A stretch of DNA of 64,000 nucleotides from the NCBI RefSeq assembly GCF_035627495.1, contig NZ_DASPLO010000210.1, forward strand, positions 1-64,000, read 5' to 3'. This document shows, piece by piece, positions 7,171-15,926 of this stretch. The notes below the pieces were generated by a model, which saw only the letters and a list, made by a program, of their open reading frames with translations, did no database searches and was not told where the DNA came from. The stretch is from Methylocaldum sp035627495 (lineage in GTDB: Bacteria; Pseudomonadota; Gammaproteobacteria; Methylococcales; Methylococcaceae). Positions within the stretch are counted from its first letter, which is position 1; each line of letters opens with the position of its first letter. The position numbers were made by a program, and so were the translations under genes.

Positions 7171-8298
7171 ATGGGCGGTTTTATCGAGTTGTGGCAGAGC
7201 ACCGGCCTGTCCAATTTCCAGATTGGTCAGGTGCTCATGATGGGCGTCGGCTTTCTCTTGCTTTTTTTGGCCATTCGCAAAGGCTTCGAACCTTTGCTCT
7301 TGCTTCCCATCGGCTTCGGAGCGGTGTTGAGCAATATTCCGGTGGCCGGCATCGCCGAGGAAGGGGGGCTACTGTCTTATCTTTACTACGGGATTAAAAC
7401 GGGTATTTTCCCTCTGCTCATCTTTATGGGCGTAGGGGCAATGACCGACTTCGGTCCCATGCTGGCGAACCCCAAGACCTTGCTTCTGGGAGCCGCCGCG
7501 CAATTCGGCATCTTCGGCACTCTGTTCGGAGCACTGGCGCTGAACCTGGTTCCGGGTCTCAATTTCACGTTCAAGGACGCCGCAGCCATCGCCATCATCG
7601 GCGGGGCGGACGGGCCTACGGCGATTTACGTCGCCTCGAAGCTTGCACCGGAATTGTTGGGCGCCATCGCGGTGGCGGCTTATTCCTACATGGCTTTGGT
7701 GCCGCTGATTCAGCCGCCGATCATGCGCGCGTTGACGACGCCGGAGGAACGGTTGATCGAGATGGCGCAGCTTCGCATCGTCAGCCGCAAGGAAAAGATC
7801 ATTTTCCCGGTGATCTTGTTGATGCTCACCGCGATGTTGTTGCCGTCGGCGGCTCCTTTGATCGGCATGTTCTGCCTGGGCAATCTGATGCGCGAATGCG
7901 GGGTCGTCGAGCGCTTGAGCAAGACGGCGCAGAACGAGCTGATCAATGTCGTAACGATCTTTCTAGGCTTGTCGGTCGGGTCCAAACTCAGCGCTGCCCA
8001 GTTTTTGCGGCCGGAGACACTGGGTATTTTGGCGCTAGGGGCCATTGCCTTCAGCTTCGGCACGGCGTCCGGTGTGCTCATGGCGAAGGTGATGAACAGG
8101 TTCAGCGAGAACAAGGTCAATCCGCTGATCGGCGCGGCCGGGGTTTCCGCGGTGCCGATGTCCGCTCGCGTAGCCAACAAGGTCGGGCAAGAGAGCAACC
8201 CTTACAACTTCCTGCTCATGCACGCCATGGGGCCGAACGTGGCCGGGGTAATCGGTTCGGCGGTGGCGGCCGGCGTTCTTCTGGCGCTGGTCCAGTAG
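7171..8298 (+). CDS. oadB: Oxaloacetate decarboxylase beta chain, Na+ pump
   Basis: The protein has 375 aa with about nine or more hydrophobic helices. It carries the family signature GGADGPTAIYVASKL, whose D147 matches the membrane aspartate used for Na+ coupling, and a C-terminal GAAGVSAVPMSARVANKVG motif. It decarboxylates carboxybiotin carried by OadA and exports Na+. It is the last gene of oadGAB. In an aerobic methylotroph the complex may act in C4-acid balancing or generate a sodium gradient, but the direction in vivo cannot be read from the sequence. Confidence 0.95.
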   Translation: MGGFIELWQSTGLSNFQIGQVLMMGVGFLLLFLAIRKGFEPLLLLPIGFGAVLSNIPVAGIAEEGGLLSYLYYGIKTGIFPLLIFMGVGAMTDFGPMLANPKTLLLGAAAQFGIFGTLFGALALNLVPGLNFTFKDAAAIAIIGGADGPTAIYVASKLAPELLGAIAVAAYSYMALVPLIQPPIMRALTTPEERLIEMAQLRIVSRKEKIIFPVILLMLTAMLLPSAAPLIGMFCLGNLMRECGVVERLSKTAQNELINVVTIFLGLSVGSKLSAAQFLRPETLGILALGAIAFSFGTASGVLMAKVMNRFSENKVNPLIGAAGVSAVPMSARVANKVGQESNPYNFLLMHAMGPNVAGVIGSAVAAGVLLALVQ

Positions 8299-8317
8299 CT
8301 GGAATTATTGCCCGCTT

Positions 8318-8347
8318 GCGGGGAGATCATTCACGATCATGCCCCGC
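8318..8347. terminator. Bidirectional terminator candidate between oadB and the lipase gene
   Basis: GCGGGG and GATC on the left pair with GATC and CCCCGC on the right across a short loop, with a one-base bulge, followed by TTT. It sits between two convergent stop codons, where a shared terminator would be expected. Confidence 0.5.
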
Positions 8348-8368
8348 TTTGATCTCGGAGGCGGGCCG

Positions 8369-9394
8369 TCATAGTCCGGCTGCGGTTTTCAGTTCCGCCC
8401 GGCCCGCCGTCATCATGTCGTCTACAGCTTCCCAGAACCGGCTCAAAATAGCGTCCCTTTCCATCATTATTTCGTGACGCGCCCCTTCGAGTAGCAGCAA
8501 CCGGCCGTTCGGCAGTCTTCCGGCGAAGCACTGCGCCGCTTCGGCATCGACGATCCGGTCATCGTCTCCGATCAGAATCGTCACCGGCGCGGCAATAGAC
8601 TCGGCGATTCCCGGCGCATTCAGCTTTGCGATCGAAACGAACGCCGACCGCACCCAGCGATATGTGGCGCCGCGGCGTTCCAGCTCCGGATTGGTCTTGA
8701 CGAGCTCCGGCAGAATCCGGAATCGCTTGGGATCGCCGGTCAGACAATTGCCTTCGAATTGACGCACCGACGGCAGATGATGCCGTTCCCCGGGTATCTG
8801 GCACTCCGCGAGTCCCATACCGGCAACGGCGCCTACCATTATGGGCGCGAACCAGCGCGGCCATCCCTGGGTTTTAAGATCGATCATGGGCGCACAAAGC
8901 AGAGCCCCATCGACCTTCAAGCGCCGCTCCGCCATAAAGCGCAAAGCGACATGGCCGCCGGTGGAATGGGCAATGATGTATCGGTGCGCTTCCGGAAAAC
9001 ACCACACTTCTCGGATAAATAAAGCGATGTCTTCCAGATAATCGTCGAAGGATTTGACGTCGACTTTTTTTCGGCCTTTTAAAAAGCGTTCGGATAGACC
9101 TTGACCGTGCCAGTCGAAGGAATAAACGTAAAGACCTCTCGCGGTAAGGCCTTCAACGACTTCCCGATATTTCTCCAGACACTCGGCGCGACCTTGGAGC
9201 AGTAAAACGGAGCCCCGTTTGACTGCGTCGGCGGGCCGGGCGACACCGTAGCGGATGGTCGCGCCCTCGGCGGTCCGCAGGTTGCCGACGAAGTCGAACG
9301 GCGTGGATAACGGGGCAGCGCGCGGCGACCGTTTCGCCGGATGGGAAACGAATAAGGGCGGTTTTCCGTAGGAGGGAAATAGTGTGGTAGCCAC
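8369..9394 (-). CDS. Alpha/beta hydrolase, monoacylglycerol lipase or lysophospholipase type
   Basis: The protein has 341 aa, starting from a GTG. It has the oxyanion-side segment LLLQGRAECLEKY, the FDWHGQGLSERF motif, and a nucleophile elbow AHSTGGH with S144. Later come an acid residue in LIGDDDRIV and a C-terminal histidine in GARHEIMME. This is the serine hydrolase_4 (PldB/monoglyceride lipase) layout, and it likely acts on monoacyl lipids in the cytoplasm or inner membrane. No signal peptide is apparent. It is monocistronic and convergent with oadB; its start faces the DUF255 gene. Confidence 0.8.
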   Translation of the reverse strand: MATTLFPSYGKPPLFVSHPAKRSPRAAPLSTPFDFVGNLRTAEGATIRYGVARPADAVKRGSVLLLQGRAECLEKYREVVEGLTARGLYVYSFDWHGQGLSERFLKGRKKVDVKSFDDYLEDIALFIREVWCFPEAHRYIIAHSTGGHVALRFMAERRLKVDGALLCAPMIDLKTQGWPRWFAPIMVGAVAGMGLAECQIPGERHHLPSVRQFEGNCLTGDPKRFRILPELVKTNPELERRGATYRWVRSAFVSIAKLNAPGIAESIAAPVTILIGDDDRIVDAEAAQCFAGRLPNGRLLLLEGARHEIMMERDAILSRFWEAVDDMMTAGRAELKTAAGL

Positions 9395-9540
9395 AATAAT
9401 TCTTCCGTCGATAAAGTGTCAAAATAACAATATGCCAAGGTGACAGGCATCCGTAGGCCCGGAAACCGAACCGGCGATGAACGTCATTGATTGAAAAGAT
9501 CCAACCCGCCGAACCCCGGCCCCAGAGAAGGTGCAGTTTG

Positions 9541-11619
9541 ATGAACTCCATTCATAAAAACCGTCTGATCTCCGAAACCAGTCCCTATTTGCTGCAGCAT
9601 GCCGACAATCCGGTTGACTGGTACCCCTGGGGCGACGATGCGCTCGAAAAAGCCCGAAGGGAAGACAAACCGATCTTGCTGTCCATCGGATACTCGGCCT
9701 GTCACTGGTGCCACGTCATGGCCCACGAATCGTTCGAGGACGAGGCAACCGCAGCAGTGATGAACGAGCTGTTCGTCAACATCAAGGTGGATCGCGAAGA
9801 ACGACCGGATTTGGACAAAATCTATCAACTGGCTCATCAAATTCTTGCCCGCCGTCCCGGCGGTTGGCCGCTGACCATGTTTCTCCATCCACACAATCAA
9901 TTGCCGTTCTTTGGCGGCACCTACTTCCCGAATACCGCCCGTCACCAGTTACCGGCATTCAGCTCGTTGCTGCGGCAAGTTGCCGGATACTATCGCCAAC
10001 AGAAGCAAGATCTGGAGGATCACAACAAGTCTTTTGCCGACATCCTACAATCGATTAGACAACAGGGCGGCCGGGAAGCTCCGGATGTAAGTATCCTGAC
10101 TAAGGCGAGGCGCGAGTTGGAGGCTGACTTCGACAGCGTCAACGGCGGATTCGGCGATGCGCCGAAGTTCCCGCAAACGTCCAATCTCGAATTTCTGCTG
10201 CGTTTATGGAGCCAAAGCCCTGATGAGCATGCATCCGGCCTTCGGATGGTGACGACGACCCTCACCAAGATGGCGGAGGGCGGGATTTACGATCAAATCG
10301 GCGGAGGCTTTTGCCGCTACTCGGTGGATGCCGCTTGGGAAATCCCCCATTTCGAGAAAATGCTTTACGACAATGGCGTTTTTCTGTCGTTGTACGCCGA
10401 AGCTTGGCGGGTTACCCGAAATCCGTTGTTCCGGAAGATCGCCGAGGAGACGGCGGAATGGGCCTTGCGCGAAATGCAGTCGCCGGAAGGCGGTTTCTAT
10501 TCGAGTCTGGATGCGGATTCCGAGGGCGAGGAGGGCAAATATTACGTTTGGGACAGGAGCGAAGTAAAAGATCTTCTCTCGACCGAGGAATATGCCGTGG
10601 TGGAGCTCCATTACGGCTTGAATCGGACACCCAATTTCGAGGGACATTGGCATCTGCACGTAGACGCACCGCTGCAAGAGGTTGCCACGCGTTTGGGCAT
10701 CGATCCCGCAGAAGCCGAGCGGCGGCTGGCATCCGCCCGCGCTACGCTGCTTAAAGCGAGGGAAAAGCGCATAAGGCCGGGGCGCGACGACAAGGTGCTG
10801 ACGGCCTGGAATGGGCTAATGATCAAGGGATTGGCTGTCGCAGGCCGGCTGCTGGAGCGGAACGATTTTATCGAAGCAGCAGACCGGGCCTTTGAGTTTC
10901 TGCGCCGCGAGGTTTGTGTCGGGGAAAATCGGCTGCTGGCCACCTACAAGGACGGCAAAGCCCATCTCAATGCCTATTTGGACGATTACGCGTTTCTGCT
11001 CGATGCCGGTTTGGAGCTCTTGCAATGCCAATGGCGAACGGACCGCCTCGATTGGCTTTTGAAGTTGGCGGACCAGCTTCTTGCCCGGTTCGAAGACCAT
11101 GAGCAAGGAGGATTCTTCTTCACGTCCGACGATCACGAAGCGCTGATTCAACGGCCGAAGACACTTATGGACGAGTCGATGCCTTCGGGTAACGGTATCG
11201 CGGCGCTGGTCTTGCTGCGGCTGGGGCATTTGGTGGGCGAGTACCGCTACACCGAGGCCGCGGAACGGACGTTGAAGGCCGCCGTTCCGTCCGTACGCCA
11301 ATATCCGCATGCCCATGGCGCCTTGCTGAATGCCATGTTGGAATGGCTCTACCCGCCGGAATTCGTGGTATTGCGGGGCAAGCCGGAAGCTCTTCGGGCC
11401 TGGATCGATGCAATTCATGGTTCGCCGGCTACGGGCGCTCATCGCTTGTCATTCGCCATACCCGCAGATGAACAAACCTTGCCCGGAGTTTTGGCCGAGC
11501 GCAAGACGGAGGCAGGGGAGGTCGCCTATGTGTGCTCGGGCATGACGTGCCTGGCGCCCATCCACTCTCTGTCTGAGTTCAAGGCCTTTCTGCAAACGTC
11601 TATCGAGAAATCGTCATAA
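9541..11619 (+). CDS. Thioredoxin-fold DUF255 protein (YyaL/SPATA20 family)
   Basis: The protein has 692 aa. It begins with the hallmark N-terminus SPYLLQHADNPVDWYPWG and a thioredoxin-like domain carrying SACHWCHVM (CxxC). A large (alpha/alpha)6-like region follows, with GGIYDQIGGGFCRYSVD and WEIPHFEKMLYDN. These are diagnostic of the YyaL/spermatogenesis-associated protein 20 family, whose biochemical role is not established. An internal TAWNGLMIKGLA segment resembles the glycosidase-like part. I chose the ATG at 9541; upstream codons match no family member. Seven bases separate it from the next gene. Confidence 0.9.
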   Translation: MNSIHKNRLISETSPYLLQHADNPVDWYPWGDDALEKARREDKPILLSIGYSACHWCHVMAHESFEDEATAAVMNELFVNIKVDREERPDLDKIYQLAHQILARRPGGWPLTMFLHPHNQLPFFGGTYFPNTARHQLPAFSSLLRQVAGYYRQQKQDLEDHNKSFADILQSIRQQGGREAPDVSILTKARRELEADFDSVNGGFGDAPKFPQTSNLEFLLRLWSQSPDEHASGLRMVTTTLTKMAEGGIYDQIGGGFCRYSVDAAWEIPHFEKMLYDNGVFLSLYAEAWRVTRNPLFRKIAEETAEWALREMQSPEGGFYSSLDADSEGEEGKYYVWDRSEVKDLLSTEEYAVVELHYGLNRTPNFEGHWHLHVDAPLQEVATRLGIDPAEAERRLASARATLLKAREKRIRPGRDDKVLTAWNGLMIKGLAVAGRLLERNDFIEAADRAFEFLRREVCVGENRLLATYKDGKAHLNAYLDDYAFLLDAGLELLQCQWRTDRLDWLLKLADQLLARFEDHEQGGFFFTSDDHEALIQRPKTLMDESMPSGNGIAALVLLRLGHLVGEYRYTEAAERTLKAAVPSVRQYPHAHGALLNAMLEWLYPPEFVVLRGKPEALRAWIDAIHGSPATGAHRLSFAIPADEQTLPGVLAERKTEAGEVAYVCSGMTCLAPIHSLSEFKAFLQTSIEKSS

Positions 11620-11625
11620 GCAAGC

Positions 11626-12849
11626 TTGCGCCGAGTGAAAGAGATTAGGATCGATTCCCGCGCGTTTTCTTCGGTTGCCGAACGAAAAGCGACATCTCAG
11701 CTAGTTTCCCGGCCCGAAACGACGGCATTGCCGGTGAAGGAGCGGCTTTACGTTCGCGGGGACGAGTTCTTTATCGATCTCTTACGGGATATCAATTCAG
11801 CCACCCGGCAGGTCGAACTCGAGACCTATATTTTTGAATTGGACACGGTTGGACGCGCCTTCATCGCAGCCTTGGGGCATGCTCACCGGCGGGGTGTCAG
11901 GGTGCGATTGCTGCTGGACGGCGTTGGGCTGCCGCTTGCCGGAGGCAGTCTGCTTGCGGCGCTCGAAGAGGCCGGATTTCCTTTCAGGATATTTCATCCG
12001 ATTCCGTGGTTTTTCCGGCATTGGAGGCACATGGCCGGAGGCCGAGCAATGCCGCCGCGGTTTACGCGATTATTGACCCGGCTCAACAACCGCAATCACC
12101 GGAAGGTGTGCTCGATCGACCGGAGAATTGCCTGGATCGGCAGTTTCAATATTTGCGCGCTACATCTGCCTGTCGCACATGGCGGAGAAGAATGGCGGGA
12201 CACGGCGGTTCGCATCGAAAACGTCGATACCCAGCGTATCGAGCGGGCGTTTCAGCGGGCTTGGAATCCCTGGCGGTGGCGCCCCATGAGACGCAGGGCG
12301 TCGCCGCCGCGATCGTCGTTCCGGCTGAACGACACACGGCGCCACCGCCGTGCCCTCGTGAGGGATCTCCTGCGACGAATCGGCCGAAGCAAACGGCGAA
12401 TCTGGATCACCAACGGGTATTTCGTCCCGGACGAACGTCTCCTGCATGCGCTCAACCGAGCCGCGAAACAAGGAGTCGATGTCCGTATCATTCTGCCGTT
12501 GGTATCGGACGTGTTTTTCATGCCATGGACTTCGGCAACGTTCTACGGGAGCTTGCTAGACCACGGCGTGAAAATTTACGAGTACCAGCCCGGCGTGCTG
12601 CATGCCAAAACCATCATCATTGACGATTGGATGACGGTAGGCTCGAGCAACATGAATTCACGGAGCCTGCGGCACGATCTGGAAGTCGATTACGTGGTAA
12701 GCCAGACGGACACAAAAATGGCTTTGGTGTCGGAGTTTCTAAGGGATCTGAATCACTCGCAGGAAATATTGCGCGCGGCTTACCCTAACCGGCCGCTATG
12801 GCAACGATTTCTGGCGCACTTGATCTTATTCGCGAAGTATTGGATTTGA
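11626..12849 (+). CDS. Cardiolipin synthase-like phospholipase D family protein
   Basis: The protein is about 407 aa from a TTG at 11626; a GTG at 11635 is equally possible. Two HKD motifs are complete: NHRKVCSID with IGSFN behind it, and LHAKTIIID with VGSSNMNSRS behind it. They form the paired active site of PLD enzymes. The absence of N-terminal membrane helices and the length near 400 resemble ClsB more than ClsA. It likely makes cardiolipin from phosphatidylglycerol at the inner membrane. It follows the DUF255 gene closely and may be cotranscribed with it. Confidence 0.85.
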   Translation: MRRVKEIRIDSRAFSSVAERKATSQLVSRPETTALPVKERLYVRGDEFFIDLLRDINSATRQVELETYIFELDTVGRAFIAALGHAHRRGVRVRLLLDGVGLPLAGGSLLAALEEAGFPFRIFHPIPWFFRHWRHMAGGRAMPPRFTRLLTRLNNRNHRKVCSIDRRIAWIGSFNICALHLPVAHGGEEWRDTAVRIENVDTQRIERAFQRAWNPWRWRPMRRRASPPRSSFRLNDTRRHRRALVRDLLRRIGRSKRRIWITNGYFVPDERLLHALNRAAKQGVDVRIILPLVSDVFFMPWTSATFYGSLLDHGVKIYEYQPGVLHAKTIIIDDWMTVGSSNMNSRSLRHDLEVDYVVSQTDTKMALVSEFLRDLNHSQEILRAAYPNRPLWQRFLAHLILFAKYWI

Positions 12850-12875
12850 GGTGTGGGGTGTTTTGCAAAGCCCGG

Positions 12876-12931
12876 GTAGGCCGGGATAAGCCTATCCTGA
12901 GCTCCGTCGAAGGGGCGTAGCCGTTTCCGGC
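12876..12931. repeat. GTAGGCC...TTTCCGGC interspersed repeat, copy 2
   Basis: This is a long-form copy: GTAGGCCGGGATAAGCC, then a TCCTGAGCTCCGTCGAAGGG middle, then GTTTCCGGC. Its middle is shared with the copies at 17817 and 54192. Confidence 0.7.
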
Positions 12932-12941
12932 ATGGACATCG

Positions 12942-13156
12942 GTAGGATGCGGTGAGTACTCGAACCGCCCTTCGACTCGGCTCAGGACAGGCATCAATCG
13001 CGAACGATGCGGTTCCAATCGCAAACAGTTGCTTTAGTCAGCCCCTTCCAATGGCAAACGGCGTCTCTGGGAGCGCCAGAGCCGCCCTTCCAATGGCAAA
13101 CGGGCCTTCAGTCGGCCCCTTCCAATCGCAACCGTTCCTTTGTCACCGCATCCTAC
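12942..13156. mobile_element. 215-bp MITE-like element with 14-bp terminal inverted repeats
   Basis: GTAGGATGCGGTGA at 12942-12955 is the exact reverse complement of TCACCGCATCCTAC at 13143-13156. Inside are four degenerate direct repeats built on TTCCAATSGCAAC, starting at 13013, 13046, 13088 and 13120. No open frame of significance lies within. It fills the gap between the cardiolipin-synthase-like gene and the phaC stop. It is probably a non-autonomous element or nested repeat island. No target duplication could be confirmed. Confidence 0.6.
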
Positions 13157-13162
13157 GATTTA

Positions 13163-14218
13163 TCACTGAGAACGCGCCTTGAGCCACTCGGCGATCGCAG
13201 GCGGTATATCCTTCTGCGAGCGGCTGCTGACATAGATGCCGATGTGGCCGCCCCTGAAAACGATCGTGGAGTAATCGTTCGTTCCGACGTACTTCTCCAG
13301 GGGAATGGAAGCCGACGGCGGCACGAGATGGTCTTCGGTGGCATAGACATTCAGCACCGGCATTTTGATGTTCTTGAGGTCGACAGTCCGCCCGCCGATT
13401 TCCACGGTTCCTTTAACCAGGCGGTTTTCCTGATAAAACTGTTTGGTGAACTGCCGAAACAGTTCTCCCGGTTGATCGGGACTGTCGAAAATCCATTTTT
13501 CCATTCGAAGAAAGTTCTTGAGCTTGTCCTCGTCCTCCAGGATGTCGGCCATGTCGATGTATTTCTGACCTGTCAGACGGAACGGCTTTAAGGACAGGAA
13601 GCTCCAGTTGAGCAGCTCGCCGGGAATATTGCCCAAGGTATCGACCATGAGATCCACATCGAGATCGCGATACCACAGGCTGAGGGTGTTGTCCGGGGTG
13701 TGAAAGTCGACCGGGGTGACCATGGTGATCAAATTGCGCACCCGTTCGGGGTGCAGGGCCGAATAGCAAAGGCTCAGGGTGCCGCCTTGGCAGATCCCGA
13801 GCACGTTGATGCTCGGCAGGTCGTGCTGTTTGCAGACGAACTCGACGCACCGGCGAATATAGCGGTTGACGTAATCTTCGAGATCGAGGAACCGGTCGGC
13901 TCCATCGGGGTAACCCCAGTCGACCAGGTAGACGTCGACCCCTTGGTCGAGCAATCCGCGGACGATGGACCGGTCCGCCTGAAGATCCGTCATATAAGGA
14001 CGGTTCACTAATGCATAGACGATCAACAGCGGGACCGTGGAGGTTTTTTCTCGTTGTGGGCGATAACGGTAAAGAACGAGTTTGTCTTCGTGGTAAACAG
14101 GGTCCTTCGGACTCGCTTCCACCTCGACCCCGCCGATTTTGCTGAGCGTCACCATGCCATTGGCGACTCGGCGGTTAAACTCGAAAAGTTCTTGAGCAAT
14201 CTGATCCGGGCGTAGCAT
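13163..14218 (-). CDS. phaC: Class III PHA synthase subunit PhaC
   Basis: The protein has 351 aa, the length of class III PhaC. The lipase-like box is GICQGG with catalytic C143. The acid and base are D296 (VYATEDHLVP) and H325 (FRGGHIGIYV). It polymerises (R)-3-hydroxyacyl-CoA, mainly 3-hydroxybutyryl-CoA, on the granule surface as a complex with PhaE. phaE lies upstream on the same strand with a 23-bp gap, consistent with an operon. The start is the ATG at 14218. Confidence 0.95.
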   Translation of the reverse strand: MLRPDQIAQELFEFNRRVANGMVTLSKIGGVEVEASPKDPVYHEDKLVLYRYRPQREKTSTVPLLIVYALVNRPYMTDLQADRSIVRGLLDQGVDVYLVDWGYPDGADRFLDLEDYVNRYIRRCVEFVCKQHDLPSINVLGICQGGTLSLCYSALHPERVRNLITMVTPVDFHTPDNTLSLWYRDLDVDLMVDTLGNIPGELLNWSFLSLKPFRLTGQKYIDMADILEDEDKLKNFLRMEKWIFDSPDQPGELFRQFTKQFYQENRLVKGTVEIGGRTVDLKNIKMPVLNVYATEDHLVPPSASIPLEKYVGTNDYSTIVFRGGHIGIYVSSRSQKDIPPAIAEWLKARSQ

Positions 14219-14241
14219 ACGATCGCCGTCTCCTGAATAAG

Positions 14242-15519
14242 TTAACCGGGCGTTTTAAGCTTCGTTTTTCGCGGCTGGACGGTGGCTTCAGGCTTTTCGA
14301 CTGCCACTTGGCCGCGCAGGGCTTCCAAATCGCGGCGCAAGGCGAAGACTTCTGCCCGAAGCTCCAGTGCGCTCGACTCTTCCAGCGTCTGCTCCAGCTG
14401 CCAAACACGCCGCTGCAACTGGTGGAGCCGGCGATGGCTGGTATCGAGCTCACGGCGGGTGGGCATGTTGAACGCGCTGAGAACTTCCTCGACCATCTTC
14501 TGCTCCTGGCGCTTTACGGCAAAAACCGTATTTGTCAGCTGGGATTGGGCCCTCGTGAATTCATCTGAAGTTGATATGTCCGTATAGGCCTGTTCGCTGC
14601 AGTCGATCCATAAGTTGTAGAAGGCGCGCAGGCTTTCGAGTGGCTCTCCCTTTTGGGCTCTTTCGTAAAGCTCGTTGCCGAACAAATCGATGGCCTTCGC
14701 CGTCACCCCGGAAAGAGACAGAACGTACTCCTGAAGGGCTTGGGAATGATCGAGCCAGAGCAGTCCCCAGCGTTGCAGCTCTTCCTGCCATTCGCGGGTA
14801 TAGCCCAGAGTCGGCATCGACAATACGCCAACCATGCCCTGGTGTAGGGTTTCCGGGCCGTAGGGCGAGCCGAATCCCCGCACGGCCTTCTCCATGTCGC
14901 CCGGCATAATGGAGAACGCCGAGCAGACGCGCCGCCAGTTGTCCAGCGGCATGCCCCAGAAGGTGGCGAATCCGGACCAAGGGTCCTTACCGGATCGAAG
15001 CTGCTCGCCGAACTGCTCGTGCATTTGCCTGATGCCGCGGCTGAGTGCGTCCCATTGGCTCTCTGCGCCTTGAGCGGCCCCGTGGCTCGCGGAAAGAATC
15101 CTCCACAATCCCTCGCCCATCCGGAAATAGGCTTTGTTCACGTCCAATAATTTACTGACCGCCTCTCGGGACTGTCCCGGAATCAGCGGCATCCAGAATC
15201 TGGTCCAAAGATCGAGCAGGTGTGACGACGGTTCGACGGGCGCTTTTTCGTCCGCGGCTTCCGTTTTCGATTCGAGCGTTTGCCGGGAAAGGTCGAACCA
15301 GCTATCCCAGTTCTTCTGTTGCGCAGCGATCCAGGATTCGGACCAGTCGCGCGGATTGGCGGGAGCTTCCGGGTTTTCTTGAGCTGGCGCCTCGGCGGCC
15401 TCTCTAGCTTCTCCGCGCATCTTGCGGGAAAGATCAGACCATGATTCCCAGTACTTGCGCTGCGTGTCGAGCCAGAGTTGGGCCCACGCATTGACGGCGG
15501 AGGATGATTTGTCGGTCAT
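14242..15519 (-). CDS. phaE: Class III PHA synthase subunit PhaE
   Basis: The protein has 425 aa, longer than the roughly 360 aa typical of class III PhaE. The extra length is largely an N-terminal duplication: WLDTQRKYWESWSDLSRKM recurs as WIAAQQKNWDSWFDLSRQT, separated by Ala/Glu/Pro-rich linkers. The core contains LRAFYNLWIDCSEQAYTD and ends in a heptad coiled coil (RRLHQLQRRVWQLEQTLEE) and a basic tail. I chose the ATG at 15519, preceded by GGGAGACTCGA. PhaE binds and activates PhaC. Confidence 0.9.
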   Translation of the reverse strand: MTDKSSSAVNAWAQLWLDTQRKYWESWSDLSRKMRGEAREAAEAPAQENPEAPANPRDWSESWIAAQQKNWDSWFDLSRQTLESKTEAADEKAPVEPSSHLLDLWTRFWMPLIPGQSREAVSKLLDVNKAYFRMGEGLWRILSASHGAAQGAESQWDALSRGIRQMHEQFGEQLRSGKDPWSGFATFWGMPLDNWRRVCSAFSIMPGDMEKAVRGFGSPYGPETLHQGMVGVLSMPTLGYTREWQEELQRWGLLWLDHSQALQEYVLSLSGVTAKAIDLFGNELYERAQKGEPLESLRAFYNLWIDCSEQAYTDISTSDEFTRAQSQLTNTVFAVKRQEQKMVEEVLSAFNMPTRRELDTSHRRLHQLQRRVWQLEQTLEESSALELRAEVFALRRDLEALRGQVAVEKPEATVQPRKTKLKTPG

Positions 15520-15851
15520 TCGAGTCTCCCGGATCGGGCTTGTTACAAAACGATGCTTTATCTGTACTATAACCAGACAGATGATGCGGCGCAACATTGT
15601 CAACTTGAAGTAAACCGCGTGTTTCACCTCGGCAAAGCCGTTATCGAGATGTGCCGTTTTCGATACGGAGAAAGAGTGTTAAGGCAGCCGTTTGGCGATA
15701 ATAAAATGATCGAAAGTCATTGTCTCCGTACGGTTCGGGTTATTTCTCCCCAGCTATGGTTCCTGAGTCTCCGCTCATTATTTAATACACGTTATTGGGG
15801 TTGTTGAATCTAGGTAGTTGGGCTTATTGCTCGAGTCAAAGTGCTTCGGTA

Positions 15852-15866
15852 TGGTGCATTGCACCA
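15852..15866. promoter_or_regulatory. Palindromic operator candidate (PhaR-type) upstream of the phasin gene
   Basis: TGGTGCATTGCACCA is a perfect 15-bp palindrome with a central TGC-N3-GCA core, 61 bp before the phasin ATG. PhaR regulators in several proteobacteria bind TGC/GCA-spaced sites at phasin promoters, and a phaR gene is present 3 kb downstream. The assignment to PhaR is inference. Confidence 0.5.
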
Positions 15867-15926
15867 AGACAAAATTGGTTGGATGTCTTTAGAGCCTTGA
15901 AGATTTTTCATCGGAAGGAGGTTGTG

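Noticed and set aside
13013..13140. Short, regularly spaced repeats resembling a small CRISPR array
   Set aside because: The units are degenerate, the spacings (33, 42, 32 bp) leave no unique spacers, and no cas genes are near. Better read as a degenerate tandem repeat inside the inverted-repeat element.
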